From: Pseudomonadota bacterium
GTDB taxonomy: Bacteria > Pseudomonadota > Gammaproteobacteria > Steroidobacterales > Steroidobacteraceae
Assembly (NCBI GenBank): GCA_025357635.1
Contig: JANXOV010000034.1
Coordinates: 1-42,411, forward strand
Direction of reading: 5' to 3'
Length of the DNA stretch: 42,411 nt
Below are positions 1 through 7,027 of this stretch, piece by piece. The notes below the pieces were generated by a model. It did no database searches and was not told the origin of the DNA. It saw nothing but the letters and a program-made list of their open reading frames with translations. Within the stretch, counting starts at the first letter, position 1. Every line of letters begins with the position of its first letter. Made by a program: the position numbers and the translations under genes.

Positions 1-140
<140 letters not shown>

Positions 141-266
141 ACACTTAATTTCTCTGAAGTTTTTGAGTCACAAACTCTTCATAGCTTTCGCATCAAATAA
201 ATGACGCGGAAACCACTGGTCGTTTGGAACTCGATTCATCTGCATCCAAAGATGCTGAACGCGAGT

Positions 267-324
267 CCCCACACAAGTTACCTGTTCAAATTGTTAAATA
301 GCGCCCTGGACGGCAAAGGTCCAG
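267..324 (-). promoter_or_regulatory. rrn leader antitermination site (boxB-boxA-boxC)
   Basis: On the minus strand a perfect 6-bp stem CTGGAC/GTCCAG with a 7-nt loop (306-324) acts as boxB. It is followed by GCGCTATTTAACAA (291-304), a close match to the enterobacterial rrn boxA, and by TTGTGTGGGG (267-276), a boxC-like element. The order and spacing match rRNA leader sequences that bind NusB/NusE and make RNA polymerase resistant to Rho. The assignment is by motif resemblance. Confidence 0.8.
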
Positions 325-410
325 AGAAAGACTTTCAATTATAGCTCGAATCCGCGGTGCGTCAATGGGCGCAATCGCTGGCTTCGAGGCTTTTAACTGG
401 AAGGGCGCGC

Positions 411-438
411 AGTATAGCCGTGGGTTTGGGCCTGTCAA
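411..438 (-). promoter_or_regulatory. rrn operon sigma-70 promoter
   Basis: On the minus strand TTGACA (433-438) and TATACT (411-416) are separated by 16 bp. The -35 is perfect and the -10 differs from consensus at one base. The -10 is followed by a very G/C-rich discriminator (GCGCGCCC), typical of promoters under ppGpp/DksA stringent control. The bases upstream of the -35 are G/C-rich, so there is no obvious A-tract UP element. The site lies about 270 nt upstream of mature 16S, normal for an rrn promoter. Confidence 0.85.
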
Positions 439-455
439 CCGTGATCCGCGGCCGG

Positions 456-488
456 CCAGGTGCGGCCTTCCGCCGGGCGGAAACCTGG
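456..488 (-). terminator. Hairpin between cheX-like gene and rrn promoter
   Basis: A perfect 6-bp stem TTCCGC/GCGGAA (468-473 with 477-482, 3-nt loop) sits inside an outer CCAGGT/ACCTGG pairing (456-461 with 483-488), with a 6-nt unpaired stretch on one side. It lies just after the stop of the five-gene signalling operon and before the rrn -35 box on the same strand. No U-tract follows, so it may only stabilise the 3' end or halt transcription with Rho. The terminator role is inferred from position. Confidence 0.35.
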
Positions 489-519
489 CTCATCGAAACG
501 GGCGATGCGCTACCGCCGG

Positions 520-966
520 CTATTCCAGGCAGACCACCAGCTTGGCGCTATGGCTGCGCCAATTGATGGGAATGACGAAAGACCGGGAATGGGGGGTAGC
601 CAGTCTTTCTGAGTCCTTCGTCACCACCGTCGGAACGGAGATGACGAAGCTCCTGCCGAAGTCTTTACGCGCATTGCCGGAGATCGTATTGGCCACTTCG
701 CCGATCAAATCCTTGATGTTCTCTTCACTGGTATCGGTTTCCTGCATGCGCATGAGAAGCACGGTGAGCATGCCACGCGGGGCCGTGAAATAGACGATGC
801 CCTGCCTGGCGCCGGAGATGCCGATGATGCCGGTGTAGTCGTAGGCCCCGGGCTTGCCGTCGGTCACCAGATACGGCGAGCCGACGCTGGCCTGCTGCTG
901 CGCCGCAGTATCGAAGTAATGGGTCGCGCCATTGATGAACGTGCGGATCTCCGCTTCGGTCAGCAT
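520..966 (-). CDS. CheX-like chemotaxis phosphatase
   Basis: Predicted 148-residue cytoplasmic protein of the CheC/CheX/FliY phosphatase superfamily. Known members dephosphorylate CheY-P. The helix signature E90-x-x-N93 (in IGEVANTISGNA) carries the Glu and Asn that CheX uses to position the attacking water, and both are intact. A single ExxN helix and the length suit CheX (dimeric) rather than two-site CheC. It is the last gene of the operon starting at 6709 and begins 21 nt after the CheY-like gene stop, so that regulator is its likely substrate. Its 3' end lies about 80 nt from the rrn promoter. Family call is firm; the partner is inferred. Confidence 0.85.
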   Translation of the reverse strand: MLTEAEIRTFINGATHYFDTAAQQQASVGSPYLVTDGKPGAYDYTGIIGISGARQGIVYFTAPRGMLTVLLMRMQETDTSEENIKDLIGEVANTISGNARKDFGRSFVISVPTVVTKDSERLATPHSRSFVIPINWRSHSAKLVVCLE

Positions 967-987
967 GCGCGCAACCCTTCGCGGTAC

Positions 988-1377
988 TCAGGACAGCAGT
1001 TCGTGGAGCGCATCATTCAGCTGCCGGTCGGTAAATGGTTTGCACAGGAATCCGTTGGCGCCCTTCTCGATGGCTTCGACGGCGGTGGCCTTGTCGGCCA
1101 GCGCCGATACGACCAGGATCAGCACGTCCGATCGCATTTGCACAAGCTTTTCAACGCATTCGACGCCATCCATTTCCGGCATGGTCAAATCCATCGTGAC
1201 CACGTCCGGATTGGTTTTTGCGAACATTTCGACGGCTTCGCGGCCATTGGCGGCGCAGGCAACCACTTCCAGGCGTTCGATCTGCTGTGAGCGCTCGATT
1301 CGCCGGCGAATGATGTTCGAGTCGTCCACGATCATCAATTTCAGGTGCGCGCGCCCAGTCGTGTCGGCGTGGCTCAT
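988..1377 (-). CDS. Single-domain CheY-like response regulator
   Basis: The 129-residue protein is a lone receiver domain with no output domain. The acidic pair D18-D19, phosphoacceptor D63 (VTMDLTMPEMDG), the Thr/Ser switch S91 and K113 (CKPF) are all in place, so it should be phosphorylated. Its start codon overlaps the stop of the upstream CheA-like kinase by one base (TGATG), indicating translational coupling and a cognate pair. The CheX-like gene follows. It probably acts by protein contact, like CheY; the target is unknown. Confidence 0.92.
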   Translation of the reverse strand: MSHADTTGRAHLKLMIVDDSNIIRRRIERSQQIERLEVVACAANGREAVEMFAKTNPDVVTMDLTMPEMDGVECVEKLVQMRSDVLILVVSALADKATAVEAIEKGANGFLCKPFTDRQLNDALHELLS

Positions 1378-3572
1378 CAGGCCACCTCATGCACATCGGC
1401 CGCGGCAGGAACAAGCGGCAGCGCAATGGTAAAGCGCGTGAATTTTCCGGGGACGGTCGCCACGCCCAGTTTTCCGCCCTTCTGCTGCACCAGGTCGGCG
1501 ACGAGGTTCATCCCCACCCCGCGGCCGGCATCCTTGTTGACCGAATCGGCGGTGGAGAAGCCGGCGCGGAACAGCAGCCCCAGTGCCTGCCGCGAGTCCA
1601 TGCCATCGGACTGTTCCTGCGTGATGAACTGCTTTCGCACCGCCGTCTGCTTGATCTTCTCGATCGACAAACCAGCCCCATCATCCTCCAGCGTCAACTT
1701 GAAGCCCGCAGCGCCCAGGTCCCGCACTTCGATATGAATCGTGCCGCGGGCCGTCTTGCCGGCGTTCAGCCGCGTCTGCGCCGCCTCGATGCCATGCACC
1801 AGGGAATTGCGCACGGCCTGCACCGCAACATCCTTGACCATGCGTCGATATTCAGCGGGCAGCACGCCCAGACCGACGCACTCGACATGCACTTCCTTGC
1901 CCAGTTCCACTGCGATTCGCTGCGCCACTTGCGTGATGGTGCCCTGCAGCGCAGAAACACTGGCGGTATTGTCGATGACATCGGTCCCCTCGCCCATCGC
2001 CGGTGCTTCCGGCGCGTCGGCGCTGACACGCAGCCGCGACAAACGCGCCACCAGATCCCGGATGGACTGCAGGTGCGTGAACAGGTCGTCCAGCTTGAGC
2101 ACCAGCGGCAGGAATTCGCTGCCGGACAATCCCGGCTTTTCGCGCAACGCGCGCAGGTCGTCCTCGAAAGAATGTGCCTTGCTTTGGATCGAACTCAGAC
2201 CCAATCCGGCGGCCTCGCCCTTGACGGCGTGCACCTGGCGGAAAATCGTGTCCAGTTTCTTGCGGAACATCGCCTCCTCGCGCGCCGGCTCCTTCAGTAC
2301 AACGTTGATCATCTTCATCGCCGCATCCGAATCGTCCAGGAAGGACGCGAGTTGATTCGGCTCCACATGCAAGATGCCCACCAGCGTGTCCAGCTGCGCC
2401 TGTGATTTCTCCCGCGCGCCTTTCAACTCCTGTGCAAGCGCAACGCGTGCGCTGACATCCGACACGCACACCAGTACATGTGTGATCTTGTCCAGGGTGC
2501 GCACGCGGTGAAAATCGAATTCCAGGTAGCGGGTCTCGCGGCCGCCGCCTGCGGACTCGATCTGCACTTCCACTTCACCCAGCGGATTGATCGACTTGAC
2601 CAGGTTTTCCTTGGTGCGTTCCGACCACAGAACCTTGACGAATTTCATCGCCGTGCTCAGCGTCTTTTCCGGGACGATGCCCTGAAGCAGCTGCTCGAAG
2701 GTCAGGCCGGCGATATCATCGCGCTGGAACAGCCCGCACAGCGCCGCCGAATGCGCGCCGCCGATCTGCAGATTCACATCGAGCAGGAACAGGCCCTCCT
2801 TGACTGTGCGCAGAATGTCCTGGGTCTGCTGCCGCGCCGCCCGCACCAGTTCCTCCTGACGGCGGCGCGCACTGAGTGAAATGCTTACCAAAAAGCCCAT
2901 GAGGGCTGCAATGGCAAGGCCCGCGGCCATCAGATACCGCAGTTTCGAGGCGGCATCCAGGTTGCGTGCCTGCAAAGTGGCGCCAATCTCGTTCAGCTGC
3001 CGGTCGAGGAATGGCACGGTCCCGCGTGCGACGTGGACCGCTTCGGCCAGCTCGCGCGCAAACGACCTGCCGCTCGCGTTGAGCTGCGTGCCGGCCGATT
3101 CGCTGTCCTGATAGGGGACGGCAGTAAACTTGAGCACCGGCGCGAGCGTCTTTCTGTCCCGCTGCCAGCGCGCCTGAATCAGCGCGGCACTCGCAGCCAG
3201 CGGATCGTCTGCAAAGGCGCTGCCGGCACCGGGCGAATCGAACCAGCCGGAGCTTTTCGGATGCAGCATCACGCTCAGCGCCTCATCCAAGCCCTGCACT
3301 GCCTGGCGCACCTGCGCCAGCGGCGGCTGCAGATAGCCGCGTGCGCTAAGACGATCGCGCACCGAATCAAGTCCGTTTTGCAGCACAGCCGGATGGCGGC
3401 GGATTTCACCAACAAACTTCAGCGCGGCCGTGCTCCTGGAAATCTGTGTGGACAGGTACAGGCCTGGCAAGAGCACCAACCCGATGAAGCTCACGCCGGC
3501 GGCGGCGATCACCCAGAGGGTCGAGCGAGCCGACATGTTGGCGAACGAATGTTTGGATGCTTCTAATGCCAT
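1377..3572 (-). CDS. Membrane-bound CheA-like histidine kinase (PAS-Hpt-HATPase)
   Basis: A 731-residue protein. TM1 is about 17-40, followed by a roughly 170-residue periplasmic or extracytoplasmic part, then TM2 about 212-234. A PAS-like segment spans about 248-375. An Hpt domain carries H448 in RQVHAVKGEAAG. A CheA-type ATPase follows, with N589 and H593 in RNSLVHG, the G1 box DDGAGL near 630 and the G2 box GRGVGM near 683-688. The protein ends right after the ATPase: the CheW-like P5 domain of true CheA is absent, so it is unlikely to dock on MCP arrays and probably senses through its own membrane part. The gene starts 3 nt after the Ser/Thr kinase stop. It likely phosphorylates the CheY-like regulator overlapping its stop codon. 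Confidence 0.88.
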   Translation of the reverse strand: MALEASKHSFANMSARSTLWVIAAAGVSFIGLVLLPGLYLSTQISRSTAALKFVGEIRRHPAVLQNGLDSVRDRLSARGYLQPPLAQVRQAVQGLDEALSVMLHPKSSGWFDSPGAGSAFADDPLAASAALIQARWQRDRKTLAPVLKFTAVPYQDSESAGTQLNASGRSFARELAEAVHVARGTVPFLDRQLNEIGATLQARNLDAASKLRYLMAAGLAIAALMGFLVSISLSARRRQEELVRAARQQTQDILRTVKEGLFLLDVNLQIGGAHSAALCGLFQRDDIAGLTFEQLLQGIVPEKTLSTAMKFVKVLWSERTKENLVKSINPLGEVEVQIESAGGGRETRYLEFDFHRVRTLDKITHVLVCVSDVSARVALAQELKGAREKSQAQLDTLVGILHVEPNQLASFLDDSDAAMKMINVVLKEPAREEAMFRKKLDTIFRQVHAVKGEAAGLGLSSIQSKAHSFEDDLRALREKPGLSGSEFLPLVLKLDDLFTHLQSIRDLVARLSRLRVSADAPEAPAMGEGTDVIDNTASVSALQGTITQVAQRIAVELGKEVHVECVGLGVLPAEYRRMVKDVAVQAVRNSLVHGIEAAQTRLNAGKTARGTIHIEVRDLGAAGFKLTLEDDGAGLSIEKIKQTAVRKQFITQEQSDGMDSRQALGLLFRAGFSTADSVNKDAGRGVGMNLVADLVQQKGGKLGVATVPGKFTRFTIALPLVPAAADVHEVA

Positions 3573-3575
3573 GAA

Positions 3576-4877
3576 TCAAGGGCTCCCATGAATGTACAGC
3601 GCGTGCGCACCGTTGAGTGCATCGAGGAAAGTGGTTGCGGAATCGAAGCGCTCGGCTCGCTGTTTCGCCAGCAGGCGATCGAGCAGCGGCTGGTACGCAG
3701 TCAGCGACGCCGGCAGCCGGGGAATCAAGGATCCCTGATGTGCCAGAACGATCTCGGCGACGCTGTTGCCAAGGTAGGGCCGAGTACCGGTCAGCATTTC
3801 GAACAGCACGACGCCGAGACTGTAAAGATCATCGCGCGCATCCGGCGGCACGCCCTCGATCTGGTCCGGACTGATGTAATAAGGAGTGCCCAGACGCAGT
3901 TCGGACTGCGGGTCGGTGTCACCGGCCTGGATCGACAGCGCCAGACCGAAGTCGATCATCACCAGCCGATTGTCATCGGTCAGCATCAGGTTCGAGGGCT
4001 TCAGATCACGATGTACGATTCCAATTTCATGGATGACGCGCAGCGCCTCGCCGATCTGCTTTGCATAGCCGAACGCGTCGTCTTCTTCCAGCGGGTTGCG
4101 CAGCCGGTCGCGCAGGCTTCCGCACGGAAAGTACTCCAGCGCCAGATACAGGCAATCCGCGGTCGCGCCATAATCCAGCACATCGGCGACGGCGCGATGA
4201 TTGACGGCCGACAACAACTCGCACTCGCGCAGGAACCGCTGCCGCACTTCAGCGGACATGAGCCCCATCATCTGCACCTTCAAAGCGACCGGCTCCGGCA
4301 GTTCGGCGGATTGCGCCAGGTACACCGTCGCCGAATCCGTGTGCGAAATGCGCTTGATGAAGCGGTAGCCGGGAATGCTCAGGTCATTGGTCCGCGGCAG
4401 CGCGCGCACGCGGCTTGGGTCCCCATGCGCCATGCTCAGCGGCCGGAGCGCATCCGCCAGATCCTGGACCTCGATGGCATGCGCCGGCCAATACTCGGTG
4501 GCGCCCATCTTGACGGCGCGAACAGCGGTGCGCTCGTTGCCGCCGCGAGCAATCACGAAAATTGGCATGCGCGGCAGCTGATCCCGCAGTCGCGCCACCG
4601 GCAGCAAGGTCGTCGCGCTCGGCTCGGCCTGGGTGAATTGCAGAAAGAAAACGACGCTGCGGTAGCCGCGCAAGGCCTCGGGCCGCATTTGCGCATAGCC
4701 GCCTGTGGAGACCCCGTCCGAATCGGCGGCCGGGTCCGCACGGCGCAGCAACTCGGCGAGCTTCAAACGGATGTCGAGATCGTCATGGATGATCAGAACC
4801 TGCGCGGGCCGGACGCGGGCAACCGGGGGCGCCGGCTCACTCACCGGCTCTGGCAGCTTGATTCCCACGCTTGGCAT
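3576..4877 (-). CDS. Hanks-type Ser/Thr protein kinase with N-terminal pseudo-receiver
   Basis: A 433-residue soluble protein. Residues about 25-147 look like a receiver fold (VLIIHDD at 27-33), but the phosphoacceptor position falls in VVFFLQF and is not Asp, and the conserved Lys is missing (YWPA), so it is a pseudo-receiver. The kinase domain spans about 170-425. It has VALK (K200), alpha-C Glu218, HRDLKPSN (289-296), DFG (309-311) and the activation-segment motif GTPYYISPDQ, all expected of an active kinase. The glycine-rich loop is replaced by ISHTDSATVYLA, with no glycine. There is no PASTA or membrane segment. It starts 8 nt after the TonB-domain gene and ends 3 nt before the CheA-like gene. 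Substrates are unknown; neighbours in the operon are the natural candidates. Confidence 0.9.
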   Translation of the reverse strand: MPSVGIKLPEPVSEPAPPVARVRPAQVLIIHDDLDIRLKLAELLRRADPAADSDGVSTGGYAQMRPEALRGYRSVVFFLQFTQAEPSATTLLPVARLRDQLPRMPIFVIARGGNERTAVRAVKMGATEYWPAHAIEVQDLADALRPLSMAHGDPSRVRALPRTNDLSIPGYRFIKRISHTDSATVYLAQSAELPEPVALKVQMMGLMSAEVRQRFLRECELLSAVNHRAVADVLDYGATADCLYLALEYFPCGSLRDRLRNPLEEDDAFGYAKQIGEALRVIHEIGIVHRDLKPSNLMLTDDNRLVMIDFGLALSIQAGDTDPQSELRLGTPYYISPDQIEGVPPDARDDLYSLGVVLFEMLTGTRPYLGNSVAEIVLAHQGSLIPRLPASLTAYQPLLDRLLAKQRAERFDSATTFLDALNGAHALYIHGSP

Positions 4878-4885
4878 CGCAGCGC

Positions 4886-6709
4886 CTACCGGCTCAACCG
4901 GAAGCTGACTCGAACGCCGGCTTGTCTTGAAACGGAACGGTCCGTTGTCGACAGCGGTTGATAGCGGGCATGCTGCATTGCCGCCACCGCGGCCTTGTCG
5001 AATACGCCGGCGGGCGAGGCGTTGGTGACGCGGACCTTGGCAGGCTTGCCGTCCGCTGTGACGATGAAGCCCAGTTCCACCCAGCCTTCCACGCCCTTCA
5101 GCGCCGCCTCGCGCGGGTACTCAGGACGCAACGGCTGCAGCAGCACCAGCGCCGGCTGTGCGGCCGTCGCTGCGGCGCCTGCGGACGGGGCCGAGCGCGC
5201 ATTGAGTGCATCATCACCCGAAGCGGACGCTGACCCCGGACTGGCAGCGGCGGGCAAGTCTGGTTTGGAATGTGCCTCTTTGGCGCGCGCTGCCGCAAGA
5301 TCATTTTGCAGCGCCGCGATCGCGGCCGCGCCGGCCGATTCACTGCGGCCTTCCACGATCCATCGATCGGCATCGGTGAAGCGGCGCTGATCGATGGCCG
5401 TGCGCGCGGATTCCAGCACTCGTTGCTGCAGCGCTCGCGTCTCCGCCGCAATGGCCGCGGGAGTCGCGCCCGCGCGGCGCGCGCGATCCAGGTAGAACGC
5501 CGCATTGTCGTTGGGCGGATCGATCAGGCGGTCCTGCTGCAAGCGTGCCTGCGCGAGCTTCACGAACTTGCCGGTTTCGAATTCGCTGCGCTGACTCTTC
5601 AATGCCTCGCGCAATTGTGCCGCCTGCGCGGCGTTCACCGTCTTCGCACGCACCGCATCGTCGATCAAAGCGGCGGCCCGCTCGTAGTTCTGTGCGCTCA
5701 ATGCCGCCTGGATCTGGGCTGCGCCCAATTCCGAGCGCATGCTCGCCAGCCGCTGATCCAGCGCGCCGGTCCGCGGATCGTTGGGTTTGAGACTGCGGGC
5801 GATTTCCAAGGCCTGCAACGCGGACTCGAACTGACGCTGGTCGACGGCGCTTTGCGCGCGCAGGAGCAGCAATTCAGCCAATCGCTCCAGACCCTGCCTG
5901 GCCTCGCCGTTGTCGACATCAAAGGTCAGCACCCGGCGATAGAAAAATAGTGCGTTGTTGTCCGCCGGCGCGATATAGCGGCGCTCCAGCATCGCCTGCC
6001 CCGCACTTTCAAGCAAGGACTCGACCTGCGCCGAAACGCTGGTGTCGGAGGTGGAGACTTGATCCGTGGCCGGCGCGGCCACTTCCTGCGCAACCGGCGG
6101 ACCCGGTTGCGCCGGCTTGCCGCGCAACAGAAAGAAGGCCGCGCCGATGACCGCGCACAGCGCGATCGAGGCACCGATGATCCACGGCGCCTTCGATGCG
6201 CCCTCGGACGCAGCATCCGCAGACTGCGCCGCGCGCTTCGATTCGCCCAGCAAGGCGGCGCGCGCTTGAACCTCTTCTGCAGCCTGATTCAGCAATTTGA
6301 CGAATCCACCCTCGGCAATCGGCAGATCGACCCGGGCCACGATCTGGTTCTGACGGATCAACTGCGCCCACACCGGTGCCTGCGTGCCGGCATCGAACCC
6401 CAACACGGCAAAACGCGGTGAATGCTGCTGCAGGCATGACAGACGCGCGATGACGTCGGATTCCTGGCGCACGTCCCACAAGAGCACCGCGGTTGCGCCC
6501 ATATCGGTCTGCTCGAGCAGTTGCTCGACCGAATCCATCTGCTTGAGCGTGAAGCGGCTCGGGATGAACTTACCGATCTGTGGCCAGATCGAATCGTCGG
6601 CGGTGATCAATATCACCGAGATTTTCCTCTTCGGCGCCGACGCGACGGAGTGAGCGCCGGGGCTGTTCCGTGTCTGCGCCAGTTCCGAGACGCTGTGGTT
6701 CGTAGCCAT
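4886..6709 (-). CDS. Receiver-like/TM/repeat/TonB C-terminal domain protein
   Basis: A 607-residue protein using the ATG at 6709, which has GGAG nine bases upstream; an upstream in-frame extension to 6802 lacks this support. Residues about 28-150 resemble a receiver-like alpha/beta domain in the cytoplasm. One TM helix spans about 175-197, preceded by basic residues (N-in). Helical TPR-like repeats follow at 230-470, then a Pro/Ala/Ser linker and a TonB C-terminal domain at about 520-607 (LRPEYPREAALKGVEGWVEL). The periplasmic part contains two copies of a unit exactly 150 residues apart (243-300 and 393-450). It is the first gene of the five-gene signalling operon. No ExbB/ExbD lie nearby, so energy transduction is doubtful; envelope sensing or a structural link is equally possible. 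Confidence 0.82.
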   Translation of the reverse strand: MATNHSVSELAQTRNSPGAHSVASAPKRKISVILITADDSIWPQIGKFIPSRFTLKQMDSVEQLLEQTDMGATAVLLWDVRQESDVIARLSCLQQHSPRFAVLGFDAGTQAPVWAQLIRQNQIVARVDLPIAEGGFVKLLNQAAEEVQARAALLGESKRAAQSADAASEGASKAPWIIGASIALCAVIGAAFFLLRGKPAQPGPPVAQEVAAPATDQVSTSDTSVSAQVESLLESAGQAMLERRYIAPADNNALFFYRRVLTFDVDNGEARQGLERLAELLLLRAQSAVDQRQFESALQALEIARSLKPNDPRTGALDQRLASMRSELGAAQIQAALSAQNYERAAALIDDAVRAKTVNAAQAAQLREALKSQRSEFETGKFVKLAQARLQQDRLIDPPNDNAAFYLDRARRAGATPAAIAAETRALQQRVLESARTAIDQRRFTDADRWIVEGRSESAGAAAIAALQNDLAAARAKEAHSKPDLPAAASPGSASASGDDALNARSAPSAGAAATAAQPALVLLQPLRPEYPREAALKGVEGWVELGFIVTADGKPAKVRVTNASPAGVFDKAAVAAMQHARYQPLSTTDRSVSRQAGVRVSFRLSR

Positions 6710-7027
6710 GCAAGAAATCTCCGGCGCAGCAGCACTGCATGCGGCCTTGGGTGTTTGCGCAAGGGTATGGAATCGCGCCGCCGCGGTGGCGGCGTAGGTC
6801 ACAGTTCAGGCAGGAAAAGTCAAACGGAACAATGAGATGCCTGCCGCAAGACCATCAATTTGTGAGCGGCTTCTCATAACCGCCGCAGTCCGGCAAGCCG
6901 GCGGCGCTGCGCAGCCCCGATCGCAGATTTCGTGCCGGCGATCTCACTTAAGACGGATCACCGTCATTGACCAATGCTGAGCGACCCCGCTAGCCTAAGC
7001 GCCTGTTCCGCGATGGCATTTTGACCC
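6710..7027. other. Divergent intergenic region (318 nt)
   Basis: This gap separates the leftward signalling operon from the rightward M23 peptidase gene. It should hold promoters for both. For the rightward gene a candidate is listed at 6967-6996. For the leftward operon there is a TTGACT hexamer on the minus strand near 6818-6823, but the bases at the right spacing (GACCTA) are a poor -10. No tRNA, small gene with a ribosome site, or strong hairpin was seen. Confidence 0.5.
6967..6996 (+). promoter_or_regulatory. Candidate sigma-70 promoter for the M23 peptidase gene
   Basis: TTGACC (6967-6972) and TAGCCT (6991-6996) are 18 bp apart, ending about 32 nt before the ATG at 7028. The -35 matches consensus at five of six positions; the -10 keeps the key TA...T positions only. 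Placement is sensible, but the element is moderate in strength and unproven. Confidence 0.35.

Noticed and set aside
357-566. Short open frame across the rrn promoter
   Set aside because: It crosses the rrn promoter and cheX-like 3' end, with no ribosome site or coding signature.
3588-4961. 457-codon plus-strand open frame opposite the Ser/Thr kinase
   Set aside because: The kinase motifs are unambiguous on the minus strand; the antisense product has no domain features.
4886-6709. Classical TonB energy transducer
   Set aside because: Only the C-terminal domain fits. The large cytoplasmic receiver-like domain, repeats, absence of ExbB/ExbD and kinase neighbours argue against a standard TonB.
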